A stretch of 13,111 nucleotides of DNA from an uncultured Collinsella sp. GTDB lineage: Bacteria > Actinomycetota > Coriobacteriia > Coriobacteriales > Coriobacteriaceae. The translations under genes were made by a program, and so were the position numbers. This document shows positions 6,443-12,700 of this stretch, piece after piece. The number at the start of each line of letters is the position of its first letter. Within the stretch, counting starts at the first letter, position 1. The stretch covers positions 1-13,111 of the forward strand of contig URFU01000060.1 in assembly GCA_900547125.1 (NCBI GenBank), read 5' to 3'. The notes below the pieces were generated by a model, which saw nothing but the letters and a program-made list of their open reading frames with translations, ran no database searches and was not told the DNA's origin.

Positions 6443-7321
6443 CTATTGCATATCGAGCACCATGGCATAGACATCGCGCTTGCGGCGCGAATACTTCTGA
6501 GACAGGCGCTTGGCCACCGCAGACGCGGGCTCCCCCTCCTCGAGCGCGGCGCGGATATCCTCGCGCAGGGCCTCGTCGGGATCCGCTGCCGCGGCGCCAA
6601 CCGGCACGATACCGGCCTCCTCATCTTCGCTCGGCGGCGCGATGACCAGCGCAATCTCGCCCTTTACCTCGCCGCGAGCACGCAGCCCCTCGGCAAGCTG
6701 GGCAGCGGGCCCGCGCAAGACCTCCTCGTGCAGCTTGGTGAGTTCGCGGCAGACGGCGACCTCACGCTGGGGAAAGACCTCTGCCACGGCCTCGAGCGTC
6801 GCCACGATGCGATGTGGAGACTCGTAGAAGATGAGCGCGCCGGGCACCACGGCAAGGCGCTGCAGTCGGCGCACGCGGTCGCCGTGCTTGCGACCCAAAA
6901 AGCCCTCGAAGAAAAAATGCTCGCAGGGAATGCCGGACGAAACGAGCGCCGTAACGCAAGCAGAGGGCCCGGGAATAACTTCGACGGGCACATCGGCCTC
7001 ACGCGCCGCCTCGACCAGCGCCTGGCCGGGATCGGACACGCTCGGCATGCCGGCGTCCGAGGCAAAGGCGAGGGTCTCCCCCGCCAGCAGACGGGCGACC
7101 AGGCCGGCGGCGCGGCTCGCGATCACATTCTCGTCGCAACGGACAAGCGGCTTGGAAATGCCCAGGTGCATCAGCAGCTTTGACGTCACACGCGTGTCTT
7201 CGCAGCAAATGGCATCGGCGGCGGCAAACGCCTCGCCAACGCGCGGGGACAGGTCGCCCAGGTTGCCGATGGGTGTGCCGACCACATAGAGTTTGCCCGT
7301 ATGGGCGCTGTTTTGCGTCAT
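6443..7321 (-). CDS. rsmI: 16S rRNA (cytidine1402-2'-O)-methyltransferase RsmI
   Basis: RsmI places the 2'-O-methyl group on C1402 in the 16S rRNA decoding centre. Together with RsmH it creates m4Cm1402, which tunes initiation and fidelity. The 292-aa protein belongs to the tetrapyrrole-methylase-like fold. Signatures in order are LYVVGTPIGNLGDLSPR (11-27), CCEDTRVTSKLL (39-50), FASDAGMPSVSDPG, VEVIPGPSA, FFFEGFLGRK, YESPHR and CRELTKLHEEV. The Glu/Ala-rich C-terminus with SRRKRDVYAMV is also typical. The start ATG at 7321 is 6 bp after the stop codon of the GH5-like gene and has only a weak AGG-type site, so translation is probably coupled to the upstream gene. Confidence 0.97.
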   Translation of the reverse strand: MTQNSAHTGKLYVVGTPIGNLGDLSPRVGEAFAAADAICCEDTRVTSKLLMHLGISKPLVRCDENVIASRAAGLVARLLAGETLAFASDAGMPSVSDPGQALVEAAREADVPVEVIPGPSACVTALVSSGIPCEHFFFEGFLGRKHGDRVRRLQRLAVVPGALIFYESPHRIVATLEAVAEVFPQREVAVCRELTKLHEEVLRGPAAQLAEGLRARGEVKGEIALVIAPPSEDEEAGIVPVGAAAADPDEALREDIRAALEEGEPASAVAKRLSQKYSRRKRDVYAMVLDMQ

Positions 7322-7327
7322 ATCAAC

Positions 7328-8389
7328 CTATTCAATCATGCCACGCTCGAGCGTGCCGAGTGCCGCGCGGGCGTCCCATGCTGCAATACGCTTCTCGGTC
7401 TTCCACGTTTGGAAGAACCAACCGGCAGCCGGCGCAAACGAAGCCAGCTGGTTGGCGATAAACACGCGCTCGTAGGCATTGCGGCCCTCGGGCGTAACCG
7501 ACGAGTTGGCAAAGATCGCCGCACCCGACCATTCGCCCACCAGCACGGGGAACCCAGTCGAAATCGCTTCTTTAAGCTCGCGCTTGTTACGCGAAATCGC
7601 CGTCGTCAGCCCGCGGGGACTCGTGATGTCGAGCGCATACTCGTCGCGGTAATGGTACAGGTGAAGGTCCATGTAGACGTTCTTGTACTTGGTGCCGCGC
7701 ATAAAATGCTTCCACTCGCCGGGATGCCCCGACGACGAGAAGACGACGATCTTATCCTCGGGCATATACGAACGGACGAGCTCGTAGGCATCGCGATAGA
7801 AATTGCGCAGGTAGTGGGCCGGAATGCCATCCGTCATGGTAAAGAGACTCTTGCGGACGCTCATCTGTGGCGTATCCAGCAGCTCAATGCCCAGCAGGCT
7901 CTCGGCCTCACCGTAGCGATCGGCCAAGCGCTCGAGCACGTCGAGTGCGACATGACGGCCGTTGGTGGACGAATGCCACTCGGCAACAGCCTCCGGCGTG
8001 GTGGGCGAATCGTTGGAATCGCCCTGGCCACCGGGCACAGTTGCCAGATCGAGCAGCACGCGGATGCCGTACTTGGCAGCCCACTCAATTGCACGGTCGA
8101 TGTAGTCGACAACCGAGATGTAGGACGCATCGGACTCCTGCGAGCCAAAGGCATACCAGGGCACCGGCAGACGCACGGCATTGAGACCGATCTGCGCCAT
8201 GCGGCGAAAATCGTCCTCACTCACAAACGTCTCGTAATGACGGCGCATGCGCTCGTTATAGGCGGCGGTGCCCATGGCCTCCTGCAGCTCGGCCGCATTG
8301 GATGCACCGGTCGCCGCGTATAGCGACGGGGTCACCCAAGGCTCGGGAATAAACCAGCCAGAGAGATTAACGCCGAGTATCCTCTCCAT
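7328..8389 (-). CDS. GH5-like (exo-beta-1,3-glucanase type) protein, probable pseudoenzyme
   Basis: This 353-aa protein has the fold signature of glycoside hydrolase family 5, subtype resembling fungal exo-beta-1,3-glucanases. Visible signatures are GVNLSGWFIPEPWVTPSL (6-23), the conserved Arg in NAVRLPVPWYAF (70-81), HLYHYRDEY (243-251), the nucleophile motif VLVGEWSGA (282-290, Glu286) and GWFFQTWKTE (323-332). Two usual catalytic features are missing. The acid/base Asn-Glu-Pro motif reads Asp-Thr-Pro (LLDTP, 170-174), and the His of the usual DLHGAPGSQ reads Ala in DLATVPGGQ (114-122). The reading frame is intact, so this is not simple decay. No signal peptide is seen, so it is probably cytoplasmic. 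ATG 8389 is chosen because a GAAGGGGG site precedes it and the fold begins here; an adjacent GTG at 8392 is equally possible. It is followed 6 bp later by rsmI. A carbohydrate-binding or regulatory role is possible but unproven. Confidence 0.82.
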   Translation of the reverse strand: MERILGVNLSGWFIPEPWVTPSLYAATGASNAAELQEAMGTAAYNERMRRHYETFVSEDDFRRMAQIGLNAVRLPVPWYAFGSQESDASYISVVDYIDRAIEWAAKYGIRVLLDLATVPGGQGDSNDSPTTPEAVAEWHSSTNGRHVALDVLERLADRYGEAESLLGIELLDTPQMSVRKSLFTMTDGIPAHYLRNFYRDAYELVRSYMPEDKIVVFSSSGHPGEWKHFMRGTKYKNVYMDLHLYHYRDEYALDITSPRGLTTAISRNKRELKEAISTGFPVLVGEWSGAAIFANSSVTPEGRNAYERVFIANQLASFAPAAGWFFQTWKTEKRIAAWDARAALGTLERGMIE

Positions 8390-8454
8390 CACTGCCCCCT
8401 TCGGATCGTGCAGGCCGAGCCTGCATCGTATTGCACAGGAAAAGTATCGTTTTG

Positions 8455-8494
8455 AGTATACCCGCGCGTGCGGACAGACGACCGAACGGTCTGT
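8455..8494 (-). promoter_or_regulatory. Candidate promoter and operator of the GH5-like gene
   Basis: On the minus strand a good -10 box TATACT (8455-8460) lies about 65 bp before the GH5-like start. There is no recognisable -35 box at the expected distance. That position is instead covered by an imperfect inverted repeat (8474-8494) with ACAGAC and GTCTGT outer arms and an ACCG/CGGT core. This layout fits a promoter controlled by a dimeric regulator bound over the -35 region. The regulator is not identified. Confidence 0.4.
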
Positions 8495-8588
8495 AAAGTG
8501 GCGCAAAAGCGGGAGGAATGTCTGGAGCGAGCGGGGCCAAGATGACGTACCGAGTGCGCATACACGCCGAGGGCAGGCGCCGGAAAGC

Positions 8589-8648
8589 GCATCCCATTCT
8601 TTCGTTCAATAATGGGATGCATTTTCCGCGGGTCCACATAACCCGCGG
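8589..8648. other. Two tandem strong hairpins in the GH5 to tRNA-Phe gap
   Basis: The first hairpin has a 10-bp perfect stem GCATCCCATT/AATGGGATGC (8589-8598 with 8611-8620) followed on the plus strand by ATTTT. The second has an 8-bp perfect stem CCGCGGGT/ACCCGCGG (8626-8633 with 8641-8648). They lie between the distal tRNA-Phe terminator copy and the GH5 promoter. They may act as extra terminators or insulators, though neither has a strong T-run. Confidence 0.5.
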
Positions 8649-8655
8649 GCGCTAC

Positions 8656-8686
8656 AAAAAGAAAAGGACCCCTTTGCAGAGGTCCT
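8656..8686 (-). terminator. Duplicate copy of the tRNA-Phe terminator
   Basis: The stem AGGACCTC/GGGGTCCT (minus strand, 8 bp with one G-U pair) with a TGCAAA loop is followed by TTTTCTTTTT. It is identical to the functional terminator at 8842-8872 because it lies inside the 61-bp duplication. It gives a second stop signal after the insert. Confidence 0.85.
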
Positions 8687-8717
8687 AGTCAATTCAAGGT
8701 GGCGGGGAAGGGAATCG
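8657..8717. repeat. Direct repeat copy 1: tRNA-Phe 3' end plus terminator
   Basis: This 61-bp segment is identical to 8843-8903. It carries the last 32 bp of the repeat unit up to the T-loop of tRNA-Phe (CGATTCCC to the discriminator on the minus strand) and the terminator, but the rest of the tRNA is absent. A partial match (GCTAC plus A-run) extends the similarity a few bases outward. A displaced tRNA 3' end of this kind is what site-specific integration at a tRNA leaves behind. Confidence 0.85.
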
Positions 8718-8842
8718 CGTCCGCGCGCTGCGCGGACGGACCGCTGCGGCGCTTGCGCGCCTTGCGAGCTACGCTGGCAAACGCTATCGCGTTTCCTCAG
8801 CTCCGCGCCCTCACGGGGTTCGATTCCGTGCATGGGCTACAT
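8718..8842. other. GC-rich hairpin-filled insert between tRNA-Phe 3'-end copies
   Basis: The segment between the two direct repeats holds no plausible gene but is dense with structure. Hairpins are CGTCCGCGC/GCGCGGACG with a 3-nt loop (8718-8738), GGCGC-TTGC-GCGCC (8748-8761), nested GAGCT/AGCTC with AAACGC-TATC-GCGTTT (8766-8803), and CACGG/CCGTG (8812-8830). The last contains GGGGTTCGATTCC (8815-8827), an inverted copy of the T-arm of tRNA-Phe. GGAATCG (8711-8717) and CGATTCC (8821-8827) could close the whole block as one stem. It could be a structured RNA, a tRNA-derived repeat, or the remnant of an integrated element. Confidence 0.55.
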
Positions 8843-8872
8843 AAAAGAAAAGGACCCCTTTGCAGAGGTCCT
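8842..8872 (-). terminator. Rho-independent terminator of tRNA-Phe
   Basis: On the minus strand the stem AGGACCTC/GGGGTCCT with loop TGCAAA is followed by TTTTCTTTT. It begins 13 bp after the mature 3' end of tRNA-Phe and should end its transcript. Confidence 0.9.
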
Positions 8873-8885
8873 AGTCAATTCAAGG

Positions 8886-8903
<18 letters not shown>
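8843..8903. repeat. Direct repeat copy 2: resident tRNA-Phe 3' end plus terminator
   Basis: This is the copy attached to the complete tRNA-Phe gene. It is identical over 61 bp to 8657-8717, offset 186 bp. Identity stops inside the T-loop, immediately after the TCG of GGAATCG (plus strand). Integrase crossovers often occur in this part of tRNA genes. Confidence 0.85.
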
Positions 8904-8958
<55 letters not shown>

Positions 8959-8990
8959 ATTTGAGGTGTGCCTTGTTTCAAGGCTTGATT

Positions 8991-9018
8991 AGTATAACCA
9001 AGGACGCGCTCCGGTCAA
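8991..9018 (-). promoter_or_regulatory. Promoter of tRNA-Phe, with a 5' leader hairpin
   Basis: On the minus strand TTGACC (-35, 9013-9018) and TATACT (-10, 8991-8996) are 16 bp apart, a strong housekeeping-sigma promoter. The predicted start (about 8984) coincides with a hairpin GCCTTG-AAA-CAAGGC (8970-8984) that would form the very 5' end of the precursor transcript, leaving an 11-nt spacer to the mature tRNA. Confidence 0.8.
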
Positions 9019-9093
9019 CCGAGAATTTGAAAAAAGTTTTTGAGCACGGCGTCAGCCACAAGTCCGAACTTATAGAACAGCACGTTAGAGACA

Positions 9094-9378
9094 TCAACCC
9101 GCCGCAAGAAGTTTTTCGCTCAGGGCTGCACGGGCAAACTCACTTGGCGTCATTCCTTCAGCCGCCGCCCGTCGACGAATCGCCTCCTTCATCCCGAGGG
9201 GAATCTTGACCGATAGCGTTGCCGTCCCTTCGCTTGAGAGTGGAGGCCGCCCGTGCACGATCCCCCCAACGGTATGCTCGCCGTCCGGAAACTCGCCATG
9301 CTCGTACGACTCACACCACGTGTCAATCATTTCATCCGTTATAACCTGACCATTGGCAGCCGTATACGCCTTGCTCAT
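9094..9378 (-). CDS. Ribbon-helix-helix (CopG-like) antitoxin
   Basis: This 94-aa protein is the probable antitoxin of a two-gene toxin-antitoxin pair. The C-terminal half has a ribbon-helix-helix pattern: a beta strand TATLSVKIP (52-60), a first helix MKEAIRRRAAAEG (63-75) and a second helix MTPSEFARAALSEKLL (76-91). The N-terminal half is acidic (DEMIDTWCESYEHGEFPDGE, 15-34) and is the likely toxin-neutralising segment. The start ATG at 9378 shares ATGA with the toxin stop codon, with AGAGGGG about 7 nt upstream. Toxin-first gene order is less common but known, for example in BrnT/BrnA-type loci. The antitoxin would be expected to repress the shared promoter. No clear terminator follows before the tRNA-Phe promoter. 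Confidence 0.72.
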   Translation of the reverse strand: MSKAYTAANGQVITDEMIDTWCESYEHGEFPDGEHTVGGIVHGRPPLSSEGTATLSVKIPLGMKEAIRRRAAAEGMTPSEFARAALSEKLLAAG

Positions 9379-9644
9379 CGTCGACCCCTCTGCCGAGCTC
9401 GCTCGATCTCTTGCCAGAATTTCTTCTGAACCGGAGACAGGACATGAATAATGAGCCATCCACGAATTAGTTCGACCGCAACAAGTTCCACACTTCGACC
9501 ATCTGGAAGCCATCCAATAGCAAGCCATCTCGGCGGCTCGTCCTCCGACTCACGGCGAATGCACTCGGTAACCGCGAACCAGGCACCAAGCACCTGCTTT
9601 TCCGTCAAGTGTTTTTTAGCGTTCGGATGGATCTCAACATCCAT
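9375..9644 (-). CDS. Putative small toxin of a toxin-antitoxin pair
   Basis: This 89-aa basic protein is encoded directly before, and overlaps by 4 bp, the ribbon-helix-helix gene. Visible features are an N-terminal EIHPNAKKHLTEKQV (4-18), a central RWLAIGWLPDGRSVELVAVE (39-58) and IIHVLSPVQKKFWQEIERAR (65-84). The pattern of HP-x-A-x-KH, then IG...GR..E.V, then IIH resembles small BrnT/DUF4258-like and related RelE-fold toxins. This is by eye, and no catalytic set can be assigned. Start ATG 9644 has a strong GGAGGAG site 7 nt upstream. Activity as an RNase is an inference from context. Confidence 0.6.
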   Translation of the reverse strand: MDVEIHPNAKKHLTEKQVLGAWFAVTECIRRESEDEPPRWLAIGWLPDGRSVELVAVELIRGWLIIHVLSPVQKKFWQEIERARQRGRR

Positions 9645-9669
9645 GCACCTTCTCCTCCATCTTACCCAA

Positions 9670-9684
9670 TTTCGTATGACGAAA
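9670..9684. promoter_or_regulatory. Possible operator upstream of the toxin-antitoxin genes
   Basis: TTTCG-TATGA-CGAAA is a 5+5 bp inverted repeat 26 bp before the toxin start codon, in the 58-bp gap after the DUF192 gene. It is where a ribbon-helix-helix antitoxin could bind for autorepression. A weak TTGGCG and TACGAA pair at 17-bp spacing overlaps it on the minus strand. The evidence is positional only. Confidence 0.3.
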
Positions 9685-9702
9685 GTCCGCTGTCGCCAAT
9701 CC

Positions 9703-10062
9703 TTACGCCGGCACTTGTTGGAGGGCGGGAGGTGTAGCAAGGATTGAAGGGCGTTCCAGCACCGCCCAGGCACCGGGACAGGAACACATGCGCCAAGGGC
9801 GGACGTTTTCGTAGCATGCGAGGACGTTGCCGTTTCGATCGATAAAGGCAATGTCGATGGGATAGGCCATAAAGCAGGTGTGGACCGAAGAGCAGCGTGG
9901 AATCGCCATGACGAGCGGCAACCCGTTGGCGGCAATCGGCGACCGTCCCAGCATGCCGCGCAGGCGCACGGCAAACGACTCCGCCACCACAAACTCGGCA
10001 GGCGTCCAACCCAGCCTGTTGAGCGCCCGCGCATAGGCAATGTAGGATGAGACCGCGGTCAC
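9703..10062 (-). CDS. DUF192 family protein of the Tad locus
   Basis: This 119-aa protein has the DUF192 core: AESFAVRLRGMLGR (27-40), PRCSSVHTCFMAYPIDIAFI (55-74, with the characteristic HT-x-x-M and pIDiaFiD pattern) and GNVLACYENVRPWRM (78-92). The biochemical function of DUF192 is not established. Related proteins often sit beside Tad/Flp pilus genes. The chosen start is GTG at 10062, giving a GTGA overlap with the stop codon of the preceding TadE-like gene and the expected protein length. No signal peptide or membrane segment is apparent. It is the last gene of the pilus operon in this window. Confidence 0.75.
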   Translation of the reverse strand: MTAVSSYIAYARALNRLGWTPAEFVVAESFAVRLRGMLGRSPIAANGLPLVMAIPRCSSVHTCFMAYPIDIAFIDRNGNVLACYENVRPWRMCSCPGAWAVLERPSILATPPALQQVPA

Positions 10063-10535
10063 ATGACCACCCCCGGACGCCACGGGTCGACCGTCACTGC
10101 GCGCTCGTGCGACAACTGTGCCGGTGCCCCCAGCGAAACGCCGGCGATGCTGAGCGAGCTCGGCCACGGCTCGTAGCGCATGGTGCAGGTATAGGTCCTA
10201 AACGTACCGGAAAGCGAAAGCAGACCGCCATCCGATGTCGTCGTACCCTGCTCGCTCGAGACCTCGATCTGCAAGTCATAGCCTTCCATGGCATGTTGGA
10301 TCTGAGCCTGAACGGTCGCGGAAGCATCGATGGAGCTGTCGTCGCCCTCCCCGCTCGGCGCCACGGCATGCGCTAGCACGATATCGGGCACCACGCGATC
10401 GAAGCGCGCGACCGCGCCGGCAAAGACCATGACGTTGTACACGATAAGCGCCAGAACCAGCAGGACGGGCGTGACCGCGGCCATCTCGACCGTCGCCTGG
10501 GCGCGCTCCTCGCGCAGGCGCGTGCGGATGCCCAT
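10059..10535 (-). CDS. TadE-like pilus assembly protein (second copy)
   Basis: This 158-aa membrane-anchored pseudopilin-like protein has a TadE/TadG N-terminus: a short basic cytoplasmic tail (MGIRTRLREERAQ), then TVEMAAVTPVLLVLALIVYN (15-34) with the conserved Glu17 and a hydrophobic helix to about residue 43. The rest is an extracytoplasmic Ser/Thr-rich domain. TadE proteins are minor pilins matured by the TadV prepilin peptidase in Flp pilus systems. The start ATG at 10535 shares one base with the upstream stop codon (TAATG), so translation is coupled. The longer reading frame upstream overlaps the TadG-like gene and is rejected. Confidence 0.72.
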   Translation of the reverse strand: MGIRTRLREERAQATVEMAAVTPVLLVLALIVYNVMVFAGAVARFDRVVPDIVLAHAVAPSGEGDDSSIDASATVQAQIQHAMEGYDLQIEVSSEQGTTTSDGGLLSLSGTFRTYTCTMRYEPWPSSLSIAGVSLGAPAQLSHERAVTVDPWRPGVVM

Positions 10536-12700
10536 TACGACCCACCGCCCAGGGCACCCGCCAGCGTGGCGACATCGACGGTAAGTGGAATGGAACCGCC
10601 GCCGGGCAGCGGAATCTCCGCTAGCGTGAACACCGCACCGCTGATGGTACGCTCGACTTGATATTCCAGCGCCTCGCAAAGCGCCTTGGGGTCGGTCACG
10701 CCCAGCGGAATACTTCGTAGCTTGTCCTGCACTTTAGAAAGACCTGTGATGTCAGACCCAGGGCTCTTGATGACATTGACGGTGTCGGTCAGCACCGGCT
10801 TTCGCAGGCGCAAGTCGCACGGCTCCACGCCCAGCGCCGCCACGGACGCCGAAACGGTATCGCCGAGCCACGATGCAATGGAGCTCAGCGCGCCACTGCT
10901 CCCTCCCAGGTCATCAATCATCTCATCCATAAGCTCGTCGGCCGAGCCCTGGATGTCTCCGTATCCCACAAGTAGCCGTCCCCAAACATCCATGACGCCA
11001 TCGAGTACGCCGGCAACGCCACCCGAACGCTCCTCCAGCGTCGAGAAAAACCGCGAGAGAACGTTGTTCTGCGCCGTCGCGTCATCGGGCGCCAGCACCG
11101 CAGCAGAGATCGCGCCGCGATCGCCAAGCCTGACTGTCGTGTTAAACGAAGAGTTGAGCTCATCGGGGCTCGAGATGGCACCCGAAACCGCAAGGGCAAC
11201 CACGCCGTTGCGACCGGGCGGAGCGATACGCGGGCGCTCTCCCGAAAGCGCTTTAATGGCCTGATCAAACGCATTGCCCGCACGGTCAGCCTCGTCCTCG
11301 GTCTGGCGCATGAGCTCAAGCTCTTTGTTGCGGCATTCGACGTATTTCTCCAGGGCGTCTTTGAATCGATCGAAATGGTACTCAAAGCCGTTTTCGATAG
11401 AAGTCGAAGGAGCCGCAACGGCGCCGAGCGACGAAACACCAAAATGGCATCTATTGCATTTGTCCTGCCCGTCATAATCAGCAACCGAGGCTAGCCCGCC
11501 TGGCGTCCCTTTCTTATAGTTGGGGCAGCTCGTTCCATAATGCAGATACGTTTTGTCATCGTTGGTGCTAGTTGGCCACGCCGCGTCGGTATAGAGTTCC
11601 GTCGCTCGCACCTCGTCAGTGTTGCGCGGCAACAGCGGGATATAGGAAGCGACTTCATCTCCGTCCTCGGTTACATAGGCACGATTGACCTCTGCACTCG
11701 CATAGGTGTAAAACGCCTTGCGCGCTGCCGACTCCGCCTTCGTCTCGACGCTTGAACCCTGCGGTTTTTCATCTGCCAGACGCTGACGGTAGTAAGCTTT
11801 TGCGCGGTCGAGCGCCACCTGTGGCTCCCACGTAACGCTCGAGGCATAATGTGGGTTCTGCTCACCTGAGAGCTTTGCCAAGCTCCCCGCGCGTTCCCAC
11901 ATGCACGAGCAGCTACCAATCGCGTTCTCGTCCGATTCACCGCAGTCGGCAAGCCAGGCGCGTTCCTTGGCCTTTGACGTTTTCTCAGACGCTTTCTGCA
12001 GTTCCTTGGCGGCATAGTCAAGGTCTTTTGAGGCGCTCTCGACGGCATCGGTCGAGATCTCGGACCCCTCGAGCGCAACGAAATCCGACTCGGACGTCCT
12101 GGGCACGGCAAGCGCCGTACCGGTATAGGTCGCACCCTCGGTATCCTGCGCCGACACGGCCTGCGTAGCTCGCGCGGCAACCAGATACGGTAGAGCCGTC
12201 TCGATTTTCTGCAGGCCCTTGGAGGCGCTTTTGGCAAACTTGTTCCGCGTTTTAATGATCTCGATTCCCGTGTCGACCATATCGCCCGCTGCAAGCTCGG
12301 CACCTGGAATAAGGATGGCGACCAAGCCGGTGCCGATCGTGGCAAACCCCGCCAGGCCCAAACTCAAAATACTCGCATCCACCACCGTCGCAGCCGTGTG
12401 GTAGGACGACACCACATTGGCGCCTGCCAGCGCGCCGCTATCGGCAGCCACCTGGGTGTCCCCCGCGCGCGACATGCTCCATATCGCCGCCGTCGACGAA
12501 AACAGCAGCGTGAGCACCACCAAGATGACCACCGCGGAGGAGAGCGTGGTGTAGGCACCGTCTTCGATAAACAGGTCGATACCGGCTCGACCCATAAAGC
12601 CGCCTCGCTTGCGGCGAGCACGCGGTCGGCAGCGGCCCGCAAGCCCCCTCGTCACCCTCAACAGGCAGCGCTTAATCCCATGCAGCAATCCATGAATCAT
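10535..12700 (-). CDS. TadG-like membrane-anchored pilus-associated protein
   Basis: This 721-aa protein has a highly basic cytoplasmic N-terminus (to residue 34), then GAYTTLSSAVVILVVLTLLF (48-67), which begins a transmembrane helix. DTQVAADSGALAGANVVSSY (81-100) follows, the TadG-type signature of a helper domain after the anchor. A second hydrophobic stretch is at 109-140. The remaining 580 residues would be extracytoplasmic, with an Ala/Lys/Glu-rich helical part (about 215-250) and ten cysteines, including CSC (264-266) and CNRCH (415-419). ATG 12700 is chosen because GGAGG lies about 9 nt upstream; this start overlaps the previous gene by 29 bp. The large outer domain matches no family I can name and may be specific to this lineage. 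It would be displayed at the cell surface or stabilise the pilus. Confidence 0.72.
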   Translation of the reverse strand: MIHGLLHGIKRCLLRVTRGLAGRCRPRARRKRGGFMGRAGIDLFIEDGAYTTLSSAVVILVVLTLLFSSTAAIWSMSRAGDTQVAADSGALAGANVVSSYHTAATVVDASILSLGLAGFATIGTGLVAILIPGAELAAGDMVDTGIEIIKTRNKFAKSASKGLQKIETALPYLVAARATQAVSAQDTEGATYTGTALAVPRTSESDFVALEGSEISTDAVESASKDLDYAAKELQKASEKTSKAKERAWLADCGESDENAIGSCSCMWERAGSLAKLSGEQNPHYASSVTWEPQVALDRAKAYYRQRLADEKPQGSSVETKAESAARKAFYTYASAEVNRAYVTEDGDEVASYIPLLPRNTDEVRATELYTDAAWPTSTNDDKTYLHYGTSCPNYKKGTPGGLASVADYDGQDKCNRCHFGVSSLGAVAAPSTSIENGFEYHFDRFKDALEKYVECRNKELELMRQTEDEADRAGNAFDQAIKALSGERPRIAPPGRNGVVALAVSGAISSPDELNSSFNTTVRLGDRGAISAAVLAPDDATAQNNVLSRFFSTLEERSGGVAGVLDGVMDVWGRLLVGYGDIQGSADELMDEMIDDLGGSSGALSSIASWLGDTVSASVAALGVEPCDLRLRKPVLTDTVNVIKSPGSDITGLSKVQDKLRSIPLGVTDPKALCEALEYQVERTISGAVFTLAEIPLPGGGSIPLTVDVATLAGALGGGS

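Noticed and set aside
4691..7183. 830-aa plus-strand open frame
   Set aside because: It lies entirely opposite metG and rsmI, both of which have strong family motifs. Long antisense frames are common in GC-rich genes.
8390..8506. N-terminal extension of the GH5-like protein to 8506
   Set aside because: The extra residues have no family similarity and would overlap the candidate promoter and operator; a purine-rich site precedes ATG 8389.
8518..8688. 56-aa basic plus-strand ORF starting at GGAGGAATG
   Set aside because: The Shine-Dalgarno-like bases touch the start codon, the frame crosses two strong hairpins and ends inside the duplicated terminator, and the protein resembles nothing I recognise. 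A real divergent small gene cannot be fully excluded.
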